DNA from: Chloroflexota bacterium
GTDB taxonomy: Bacteria > Chloroflexota > Dehalococcoidia > Bin125
Assembly (NCBI GenBank): GCA_026707335.1
Contig: JAPOXB010000056.1
Location: 1 to 9,091 of the forward strand
Length of the DNA stretch: 9,091 bases
Reading direction: 5' to 3'
Below the pieces are notes generated by a model that had not been told where the DNA came from, ran no database searches, and was given only the letters and a program-made list of their open reading frames with translations. This document shows, in pieces, positions 1 through 5,333 of this stretch. The position numbers and the translations under genes are program-made. How positions within the stretch are numbered: the stretch's first letter is position 1; each line of letters starts with the position of its first letter.

Positions 1-56
1 AAGCAACGACGATGATCCCGTCAAGCAACGACGATGATCCCGTCAAGCAACGACGG
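1..56. repeat. Tandem 22-bp iterons (left end of window)
   Basis: Two exact copies of a 22-bp unit beginning AAGCAACGACGATGATC lie head to tail at 1-22 and 23-44. A third copy from 45 matches for its first 11 bases and then diverges into the adjacent DnaA box. A length of 22 bp, tandem same-strand arrangement, and position beside a replication-initiator gene are the hallmarks of plasmid iterons bound by Rep. On the circle this array continues from the identical copies at 9041-9091. The true copy number may be higher, because an assembler can collapse such an array. Confidence 0.8.
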
Positions 57-58
57 TG

Positions 59-67
59 TTATCCACA
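59..67 (+). promoter_or_regulatory. Consensus DnaA box
   Basis: TTATCCACA is a perfect match to the bacterial DnaA-box consensus. It lies 3 bases after the last recognisable iteron sequence and 16 bases before the end of the rep gene. Iterons plus a DnaA box is the classic composition of a theta-replicating iteron origin, where Rep recruits or cooperates with host DnaA. I see no clear AT-rich unwinding element next to it; the 40 bases before the iterons (9001-9040) are only mildly less GC-rich. Confidence 0.75.
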
Positions 68-83
68 GGCCCCGGGCGGGGGG

Positions 84-1328
84 TCAGACGCCGTACTCGG
101 CGTGCCAGCGGGCGAGCTCAAGCTGCTCAAGCTCGGCCACGGTGGTACTACGCTCGGGCTTGGCTGCGCGTTTGGCGTCTTCGCCCTCGACGAGACCGGG
201 AGGCTTCCGGCGCTTCTGCTGGCTCATGCGCTTCGTCATGCGCTCGCCGGGCTCCTGCTCCTCGGGCGGCAGAACTCGGAACCTGTGCTCGTCGATCATG
301 ACCACCTGCACGTCGCCTGCGGCCTGCAGCTTCGCGAGAGCTTTATCGGCGCGGTGGGTGAGGTGCCACCGGTCACGGTTCGCGCTGGTTGGGAACGCGC
401 GCTCGACGAGCATGCCGTGTCCCATTGCGGGGTAGCGGGTGTGGTCGTACGATCGCGCCCAGTGCCTTCTCTCGCCCTTGCCTACCGGGGCGTGGGTGCG
501 CCCGGGCTCGAACCAATCGAACGCGAGGTTGAGCAGCAGCCGGTACGCCGGGGCCGACTTGACCCCCCAGCGTCGCAGGGAGGCCGGCAGGATCGGCCCG
601 GGGCCGCTCCCGGGCGGAAGGTCGACGATGATGCGGATCATGTCATCGAGAGCGCCGGGGCCGCGTGGAATGGTGCCGAGACTCACTATCCGTTGCAGCC
701 CTCCCCGGCCGGTCTCGGGATCCTCGAACGGGAATCGAGCCTCAAACGAGTCGAGCGCTTCGCTTGCAGCCATCAGCCGCGGCCAGTACTCGGCGGGGCT
801 GGGCCGGCGGCCTGGGTACAACCACGCCAGGAACTCCCGCAGCGTGACGGACAGAACGACGGGTACGCCGATGTCCCGGTCACCCAGGCGGACGGCCGCG
901 CACGATTCGACGATTGTGCGTAGCGCGAGCGGGGCCGCTTGGTTGGTTGCGCCGGGGAGTTCGCCGAGGTCGTACCACGCGAGCGGCAGGCACGGCGATC
1001 GGGGCGGGTCAGCAACCCCGAACCCGGGGAGGATCATCTGCCCGTCCGGGGAGTGAGCGGCCGGTGAGTGCAGACTCAGCCGCCGGTCGCTTTCGTGGGG
1101 GTCTACCATCGCGATCTTCGACGGGAGTATCCGCTGCTTGTGCTTGCTGATGGGGCGGGGCTGGGCTCGCGCTCGTCGGACTTCGGCCTCGGCCTCGGCC
1201 AGCGTCGCCCGGGGGTTTGTCTTGAGTAGCTGGACGGCGGCGTCCTCCATCGCGACGACCTCCTGCATGGTGTTGGCTTCGACCTCATGGCGATCGCCAT
1301 CGACTATGAGCGCGAGCGCGTACCGCAT
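84..1328 (-). CDS. Probable plasmid replication initiator (Rep)
   Basis: A 414-residue protein that probably binds the adjacent iterons and starts replication. Residues about 134-280 look like the first winged-helix domain of iteron Rep proteins: a helical start, then VTLREFLAWL, a beta-rich stretch ending VDLPPGSGPGP, then LRRWGVKSAPAYRLLLNLAF. Residues about 315-355 could be the second winged helix. The C-terminus is basic and then acidic, probably flexible. The N-terminal 60 residues are helical and unrecognised. The start ATG at 1328 lies one codon after an in-frame TGA and has no good Shine-Dalgarno of its own; a leader ORF directly upstream has one, so coupling is likely. The stop is 16 bases from the DnaA box. 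Family assignment is by motif and context, not database match. A different DNA-binding replication protein is the main alternative. Confidence 0.65.
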   Translation of the reverse strand: MRYALALIVDGDRHEVEANTMQEVVAMEDAAVQLLKTNPRATLAEAEAEVRRARAQPRPISKHKQRILPSKIAMVDPHESDRRLSLHSPAAHSPDGQMILPGFGVADPPRSPCLPLAWYDLGELPGATNQAAPLALRTIVESCAAVRLGDRDIGVPVVLSVTLREFLAWLYPGRRPSPAEYWPRLMAASEALDSFEARFPFEDPETGRGGLQRIVSLGTIPRGPGALDDMIRIIVDLPPGSGPGPILPASLRRWGVKSAPAYRLLLNLAFDWFEPGRTHAPVGKGERRHWARSYDHTRYPAMGHGMLVERAFPTSANRDRWHLTHRADKALAKLQAAGDVQVVMIDEHRFRVLPPEEQEPGERMTKRMSQQKRRKPPGLVEGEDAKRAAKPERSTTVAELEQLELARWHAEYGV

Positions 1329-1331
1329 CCG

Positions 1332-1370
1332 TCACGGGCCCGTTGTAGCGTCTGTGTGAGCGGGAGTCAT
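1332..1370 (-). CDS. Possible 12-codon leader peptide of rep
   Basis: The ORF reads MTPAHTDATTGP and stops with TGA; rep begins after only three more bases, in the same frame. A purine-rich Shine-Dalgarno-like run (AGGGGAGG) precedes its ATG, while rep itself has none. Short translated leaders that couple translation to rep are known in plasmid copy control, the tap leader of IncFII plasmids being one example. An alternative is that this is the true rep N-terminus interrupted by a single TGA, whether by error, mutation or readthrough. The frame stays open further upstream to an ATG at 1514 (60 codons), but that longer version has a poor ribosome site. Confidence 0.35.
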   Translation of the reverse strand: MTPAHTDATTGP

Positions 1371-1372
1371 GT

Positions 1373-1380
1373 CCTCCCCT
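1373..1380 (-). promoter_or_regulatory. Shine-Dalgarno run before the rep leader ORF
   Basis: On the minus strand AGGGGAGG stands two bases before the leader ATG at 1370. The GGAGG core is closer than ideal, but pairing through the upstream AGGGG would give about five bases of spacing. It is the only strong ribosome site near the rep start, so it bears on where rep translation begins. Confidence 0.45.
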
Positions 1381-1384
1381 TTCT

Positions 1385-1414
1385 GCGAGCCGTCCCTGTG
1401 CGGGGGCGGCTTGC
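1385..1414. other. Strong hairpin in the rep leader
   Basis: Arms 1385-1396 and 1403-1414 form a 12-bp stem with two G-T wobbles and a six-base loop. On the minus strand it sits four bases before the AGGGGAGG ribosome site of the rep leader, so it could modulate rep expression. On the plus strand it is followed by the T-rich TTCGTTGTT, which would suit a terminator of a plus-strand, rep-antisense transcript. No good promoter for such an RNA was found, so its role is open. Confidence 0.4.
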
Positions 1415-1531
1415 TTCGTTGTTGGCTAGTCCACGAAGTGAAGCGGGCGGGGAGGACGGTGGTATGGTCTCGGTAGCAGCTCGCTGCGATGATGTCCGCC
1501 GAGTGAAGTGGCATCGGAGCGCAGACCTTCG

Positions 1532-1557
1532 GAGAGGCCCGCCCCGGCGGGCCTCTC
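1532..1557 (+). terminator. GC-rich hairpin, probable terminator
   Basis: A perfect 12-bp inverted repeat (GAGAGGCCCGCC and its complement) with a two-base spacer; on the plus strand it is followed by GCTTTG. Rho-independent terminators in GC-rich bacteria often have long stems and poor T-tracts. It separates the rep upstream region from the plus-strand tRNA. The last bases CTCTCGCTT recur in the hairpin at 1810-1838. No plus-strand gene ends just before it, so it could instead terminate a small RNA or insulate the tRNA gene. Confidence 0.5.
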
Positions 1558-1585
1558 GCTTTGTGGGGGGTAGCATCGGCGGCAC

Positions 1586-1658
1586 GGCCGGGTAGCTCAG
1601 TGGACAGAGCGGCGAGCTGCTAACTCGACGGTCGCGGGTTCGAGTCCCGCCCCGGCCG
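1586..1658 (+). tRNA. Class I tRNA with anticodon GCU (AGC/AGU codons)
   Basis: All cloverleaf parts are readable. Acceptor GGCCGGG pairs with CCCGGCC. D-arm GCTC/GAGC closes the loop AGTGGACA. The anticodon loop CTGCTAA gives anticodon GCT, the variable loop has only five bases, and T-arm GCGGG/CCCGC closes TTCGAGT. The discriminator is G and CCA is not encoded. The outermost anticodon-stem pair (27-43) is a G-A mismatch. GCU is a serine anticodon, yet tRNA-Ser is normally class II with a long variable arm needed by SerRS. A short variable loop, A at D-loop position 20, and C35/U36 with an otherwise Arg-like anticodon loop point to an arginine-type body. A TAGCAT -10-like hexamer lies at 1571-1576. 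The gene itself is certain; what amino acid it carries is not. Confidence 0.88.
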
Positions 1659-1661
1659 TTT

Positions 1662-1689
1662 GGTTCCGGTAAGTGGTGTTACCGGAACC
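1662..1689. other. Perfect 11-6-11 inverted repeat, candidate XerC/XerD (dif-like) site
   Basis: Arms GGTTCCGGTAA (1662-1672) and TTACCGGAACC (1679-1689) are exact complements around the six-base centre GTGGTG. This is the architecture of dif and plasmid dimer-resolution core sites: two 11-bp recombinase arms, a 6-bp crossover region, and inner ends reading TAA and TTA. The element encodes no recombinase, so host Xer proteins would act. It begins three bases after the tRNA and has no T-tract behind it, so a tRNA terminator is the weaker alternative. The outer halves of the arms differ from what I recall of dif consensus. Confidence 0.45.
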
Positions 1690-1809
1690 TACCCGGGGTA
1701 AGCCGCGAGGCCGTAGGAGCCGTTCTAAGGTTTAGCCCTACCCCGACCCTTACCACGTGGTTGGCGGCGCGTTCTACCCCGCTTCTGTGGAGTTCTGGCC
1801 GCAGGAATG

Positions 1810-1838
1810 GCGAGAGCCCCCGGGGTGGGGGCTCTCGC
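1810..1838 (-). terminator. Terminator of the head-gene operon
   Basis: A perfect 12-bp stem (GCGAGAGCCCCC with its complement) around a five-base loop lies 46 bases beyond the stop of the last minus-strand head-operon gene. It lacks a T-tract on either strand, as is common for GC-rich hosts. It may work in both directions and keeps the head operon from running into the tRNA and rep region. Confidence 0.6.
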
Positions 1839-1884
1839 TTGGCTGGATTGGCCAGTACAGATCTACGTGAGACTGAGCACCAGG

Positions 1885-2607
1885 CTAGCGCTCCCTCCCT
1901 TCGATGTGTTGTGGGTGGGCGTGGGCGGTTTCGGCGACGAGCCGGCCGGGCCGGCTCATGGCGTCGTCGAACTTGATGTCGTGCTCGCGGATGGCGACGA
2001 GGGCGTGGGCGATGCTGCGGTGCACGGAGAGGGATTTCTCCCAGCGTGAGACGAAGTCGCGGCCGCGGGCTTCGGGGCTGCGGGCTTCGTGGTATCGGCC
2101 GCGTGATTCGTCGGGCCGGGCGCCGACGAGGATGCTGAGCTGGGCCTGGGTGAGGCCGAGCGCGCGCCGGCATCGGCGTAGGAGCTCGCCGGCGAACGGG
2201 GAGGCACCGCCGGCGGCGAGGCGGAGCTCGCCCCAGGCGGAGCTCACGCCGGGCCTGGGGTCTCGGCGTTCGATGGTGTGACGGAGCCCGAGCAGAGCCA
2301 GCGCGTGGAGCGGGGTGAGTGTCGTTCGTTGCTGCCAACCGAACACAGTGTGTTGATAGACCCCGCCGAGCCAGAGGCCGAGACCCCTGTTGGTCAGGTT
2401 GAGAGCGAGCCGGCAGAGGCGCAGCTCGGGTCCGGTCAGCAGCGGCCCGGTGGCACCGCGTAGCGGGGCGTCCCAGACTCGCTCGCCGAGCTCTGTCAGC
2501 TGACGGTAGTCGTCCATCACCGGCGGGCAGTAGCCGTTCAGGGAGGCGTCGGCCCGGCCGAGGCCGGGGCCGATGATCGGCCAGATTCGGTATCCGGGCG
2601 GCGGCAT
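1885..2607 (-). CDS. Protein with two HTH-like regions; regulator or small-terminase candidate
   Basis: A 240-residue protein with two XRE-like helix-turn-helix regions. The first is about residues 60-108 (ELRLCRLALNLTNRGLGLWL, then TVFGWQQ). The second is about 140-206 (RRCRRALGLTQAQLSILVG, then VSRWEKSLSVHRSIAHAL), with roughly 16 extra residues between its helices 2 and 3. The start ATG shares its A with the TAA of the connector gene (TAATG), so translation is coupled; a frame-internal ATG at 2517 is a weaker choice. It is the last gene of the capsid operon, an odd place for a master repressor. Because no small terminase is otherwise visible and TerS proteins bind DNA through HTH domains, it could be the packaging-site recognition protein. 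It could equally be an autoregulator of the divergent promoters. Function is not settled; the second HTH is clearer than the first. Confidence 0.7.
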   Translation of the reverse strand: MPPPGYRIWPIIGPGLGRADASLNGYCPPVMDDYRQLTELGERVWDAPLRGATGPLLTGPELRLCRLALNLTNRGLGLWLGGVYQHTVFGWQQRTTLTPLHALALLGLRHTIERRDPRPGVSSAWGELRLAAGGASPFAGELLRRCRRALGLTQAQLSILVGARPDESRGRYHEARSPEARGRDFVSRWEKSLSVHRSIAHALVAIREHDIKFDDAMSRPGRLVAETAHAHPQHIEGRER

Positions 2608-3737
2608 TAGCGGCGGGCGCCGGTGTCTTGGGTGTGCGCTCGTTTCGCGGCGACCCATATCCGCCATGTTTCGTCCCGGTATTCGACGCCTTCGCCGAGG
2701 ATCGCGACGGTGCCGCTGCTGCCGCCCTTGTGGCTGTCGCGGATGTCTTGGGCGACCTTGACGGTGAGCTCCCGGATCAGCGGCGGGGTTGTGGCCCAGC
2801 CCCAGCGGCCGGTGAGCTCGACGGTGGCGCCGTCGGGCCATGTCCTGCCGCCGACGCGTTGGACGGCGGTGAACGGCTGGCCGACTGTGCCGGCGTTGCG
2901 GGGCTGCAGGATCAGGTCGGCGACGGGGACGGTGGCCCCGTCGATGGTGGCGGCGGTGAGCTCGCGGATCAGGTAGCCGCCGGCGGCGTCACGGAGCCTC
3001 AGGGTTGTGTGGCCGTTCCCGTCGAAGGTGTAGGCGGCGGGGTCGTCGCCCGCGTCGGCGGGGATCGGCGCGAAGTGTCCGGGGGCGGCGAGGAGCTCGC
3101 GGTCTATCTCCCGGCTGGCGGCGTCGAGGAGCTCGCCCAGGAGGTCGTCTTTCCCGTCCTGGTCGGAGCCGATCCTGTCCCGGTATTGGGCGGCGGTGGC
3201 GTAGCGGGGCGATGTCCCTCCGCCGCTGGGGCCGCCGCCGTCGTCGGCGAGCTCGTATCCGTCGCCGGCGGCGTTGACCTTGACGGTGAAGCCTGCCCGG
3301 GCCTCGGTGGGGACGGGGAGGACGCGGGTGAGGAGGTCGGCGTCGAGCGCGTCGACGCTGATGTCGTCGGCGCGGAGCGCCCAGGCGGCAACGTCGTAGG
3401 GGGTGGAGATCCCGGTGCCGGCGATCGCGAGCTCACGGCCGCTGGTGAGGCCGACGCGGATCGCCTGGTAGACGATCCCGCTGACGCCGATCGCGGAGAG
3501 CGGGAGCCCCTGCCCGTTCTCGGCCGACGGTATCTGCCCGATCGTGACGGGGTAGACATCGCCGTCGGTGTCGTACAGGCGCGCCTCTTCGAACACGGCG
3601 GTCTTGACGGGGCCGATCTTGAGGACGACGGCCTGCTCGATCGGGGCCGGCAACGTGAGCCCGGATGCTGTCCAGTCGGTGCCGGCGGCGGTGATGGTGC
3701 CGCTGGCAAGGAGGTAGAAGTCGAGGTGATCGGTCAT
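2607..3737 (-). CDS. Head-tail connector with extra N-terminal domain
   Basis: A 376-residue protein. Residues about 178-340 match the gp6-like head-tail connector family that sits under the portal: helix AAQYRDRIG...LLGELLDAASREIDREL, the FDGNG strand, TIDGATV, LILQPRN, and VELTGRWGW near the end. That family is usually only about 100-200 residues long. Here residues 1-165 add a beta-rich domain ending PVPTEARAGFTVKVNAAGDG, a pattern seen in phage fibre and decoration proteins. A glycine-rich linker (GGGPSGGG, about 167-174) joins the two. The start ATG overlaps the portal stop (ATGA), indicating translational coupling. The connector should be the outermost head part this element supplies. 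The N-terminal domain may be a neck, decoration or tail-docking module; that role is inferred. Confidence 0.82.
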   Translation of the reverse strand: MTDHLDFYLLASGTITAAGTDWTASGLTLPAPIEQAVVLKIGPVKTAVFEEARLYDTDGDVYPVTIGQIPSAENGQGLPLSAIGVSGIVYQAIRVGLTSGRELAIAGTGISTPYDVAAWALRADDISVDALDADLLTRVLPVPTEARAGFTVKVNAAGDGYELADDGGGPSGGGTSPRYATAAQYRDRIGSDQDGKDDLLGELLDAASREIDRELLAAPGHFAPIPADAGDDPAAYTFDGNGHTTLRLRDAAGGYLIRELTAATIDGATVPVADLILQPRNAGTVGQPFTAVQRVGGRTWPDGATVELTGRWGWATTPPLIRELTVKVAQDIRDSHKGGSSGTVAILGEGVEYRDETWRIWVAAKRAHTQDTGARR

Positions 3738-4825
3738 AGGCCGACCCTTGCGAGCGCATCGTCGAGCGGGACGCCGGCGCCGGCGAGCGCTGCGACGGCC
3801 TGGGCGCGGGCGTGGTCGGCCCGGGCGTTCGTTGCGTCCTCGAGGGAGCGGTCGCCGGCCGGCTCGAGCTCGAGCCGGGGCTGGTCGAGCTTCGCCCGGA
3901 GCTCGGCCTGGGCGGCCTTCGCGACGGGGCCTACCGATGAGGTCTGGAAGTAGCGTCGCGCTTCCCTCCAGACGCCGCCGGCGGCGTTGGGTTCGGCCAG
4001 CACGGGCGGGACGCCGAGCTCGGCGAGCAGGGCTGAGCAGAGGTGGCCGACGACTTGCGGGGTAGGTTGGCTATAGGTGGGGCCGAACCGTGTCAAGACG
4101 CCCTCCCGGTGGGCGGGCGGCGTTGACGTGGCCGGCGGCTGGTAAGCCTGCCTGTCGCTCTGGGTGGGGAGCGCGACGACCTTCCCACGGGCGTCGTTGA
4201 GGTTCTTGATAACACCGGCGGTGGCGTCGTCTGTGGCTTCCCCGGTCAAGTCGCCGGCGGTCGAGAGCCCCCACCCTACGGGGGAGGCGTTCTCTCTCTG
4301 CAGGGCCCTGTCGCTGTTGACGGCGGCCGCCGCGAAATGCGGGGCGCGTATCCACGGCGGGAGCCCGACGAGCGGGTCTTCGCTCGGCTCGTAGACGACA
4401 TGGACGACCTCGGCCGGGGCCACCCAGCGCTCGATCAGCCGGTGGCCGGCCCGTCGGCGCGTGCGCAACCTGCCTCCCCGCACCTCGACGAGCCGGCACG
4501 GCGTCAGCTGGAGCCCGCCCGGGCCGACGTCGATCAGCAGGGTTGCCATCCCTTTGCTCGCGTACATCCTGCCGAGGTAGCCGAGGATCGGCGGCGTCAA
4601 CGCGTCAGCGACGAGGCGGCTGGCGCCGGTGACGGTGGCTCCGGCGAGCGCGTTGCCGTACATCGTTGAGGCGATCCCGACGGCCACGGCGAGCTCGGGG
4701 TCGGCGTCGTCCGTGTCGTTCGAGGCCCACCGCTGCCGGGCGGCGATCAAGTCCCGGGTGAAGTCCCCGGAAGGCTCGACGCTCCCGAACGGCCACAACC
4801 CGACGAACCAGTCGAACCACGACAC
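3734..4825 (-). CDS. Phage portal protein (HK97 type)
   Basis: A 363-residue portal protein, the dodecameric ring at the capsid vertex through which TerL pumps DNA. Evidence: an N-terminal WFDWFVGLWPFG start typical of small portals; the clip/stem-proximal block EVVHVVYEPSEDPLVGLPPW followed by the long helix APHFAAAAVNSDRALQRENA; and the C-terminal block AELGVPPVLAEPNAAGGVWREA with FQTSSVGPVAKAAQAEL. It is somewhat shorter than usual HK97-family portals (about 400 or more). The start is GTG at 4825, directly after the TAG of the protease gene with no gap, and the stop overlaps the connector start. Assignment is firm at family level. Confidence 0.88.
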   Translation of the reverse strand: MSWFDWFVGLWPFGSVEPSGDFTRDLIAARQRWASNDTDDADPELAVAVGIASTMYGNALAGATVTGASRLVADALTPPILGYLGRMYASKGMATLLIDVGPGGLQLTPCRLVEVRGGRLRTRRRAGHRLIERWVAPAEVVHVVYEPSEDPLVGLPPWIRAPHFAAAAVNSDRALQRENASPVGWGLSTAGDLTGEATDDATAGVIKNLNDARGKVVALPTQSDRQAYQPPATSTPPAHREGVLTRFGPTYSQPTPQVVGHLCSALLAELGVPPVLAEPNAAGGVWREARRYFQTSSVGPVAKAAQAELRAKLDQPRLELEPAGDRSLEDATNARADHARAQAVAALAGAGVPLDDALARVGL

Positions 4826-5329
4826 CTAGAGCCACCCCTCGGCGGCTCGGCGCCAGCCGCCGGTCTGCTCGGCGGCGATCCTCGCGGCCATCGCCTCAAT
4901 CTCGGACTGAGGGAACGCGGGGGTATCGACCAGGGCGAGCCCGGTCAACGTTGCCTTCTCAACCTTGCGCAGCCCGCCGCTGACGGTCTGCCGGGCGACG
5001 ACGAGCTCGGCGGATATGCCAAGCAGAAGCCCAGCCTTCACGTCGGCGAGCGCCTGGTCGGCCCGGGGCGTCGCCGGCAACGTCGCGGCCATGCGCAGCT
5101 GGTCGGGGCCGTCCTGGAGTTCGAGGCCCGCCCCGATCCGGGCGACGATCGCGGCCCGGTCGTGTTGCACGTTGAGCGCGACGTCGGCCGGGAGCGGCGC
5201 GAACGCGCCCGGCATGATCTGCAGCCGGTATCTGTCAACACGGGCGACGTCGCTGTAGACGACGGCGGGGCCGGCGAGGGTGCGCCCGTCGGGCGGCCCG
5301 AGGGCCGCGTATATCCGTTCGGGACCCAA
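4826..5329 (-). CDS. HK97-family prohead protease
   Basis: A 167-residue serine protease that trims the capsid scaffold domain during head maturation. Visible features: the PGAFAP entry after the first strands (about residues 40-45), catalytic His in NVQHDR (H56), catalytic Ser in LLLGISAELV (S106), and the closing block ALVDTPAFPQSEIEAM typical of the family. The start codon appears to be TTG at 5329, four bases after the capsid stop; no ATG occurs in frame before residue 39, which would destroy the domain. Length is normal for a compact U35 protease. It lies between capsid and portal but in the reverse of the usual transcription order. Confidence 0.88.
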   Translation of the reverse strand: MGPERIYAALGPPDGRTLAGPAVVYSDVARVDRYRLQIMPGAFAPLPADVALNVQHDRAAIVARIGAGLELQDGPDQLRMAATLPATPRADQALADVKAGLLLGISAELVVARQTVSGGLRKVEKATLTGLALVDTPAFPQSEIEAMAARIAAEQTGGWRRAAEGWL

Positions 5330-5333
5330 GCCG

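Noticed and set aside
1..56. CRISPR array
   Set aside because: The repeats are contiguous 22-bp units with no spacers, so they are iterons or simple tandem repeats.
12..923. Plus-strand open frame of 303 codons starting inside the iterons
   Set aside because: Antisense to rep, no recognisable domain, no ribosome site; the ATG codons come from the repeat unit itself.
1332..1514. 60-codon minus-strand gene upstream of rep
   Set aside because: Composition is unlike a folded protein and its ribosome site is poor; only the last 12 codons have a good start signal.
1689..1779. Three CTACCC words here and three more in either orientation at 8942-8988 as a shared binding motif
   Set aside because: GGGTAG/CTACCC also occurs in the tRNA, rep and head genes, so the word is too common to support a site.
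2608..2841. N-terminal extension of the HTH gene to 2841
   Set aside because: The extra 78 residues are arginine-rich shadow of the connector gene; the TAATG junction at 2605-2609 gives a natural coupled start.
2628..3953. Long plus-strand open frame (441 codons) opposite connector and portal
   Set aside because: It is antisense to two clear phage genes and gives a G/V/D-rich low-complexity protein with no domain; long shadows are expected at this GC content.
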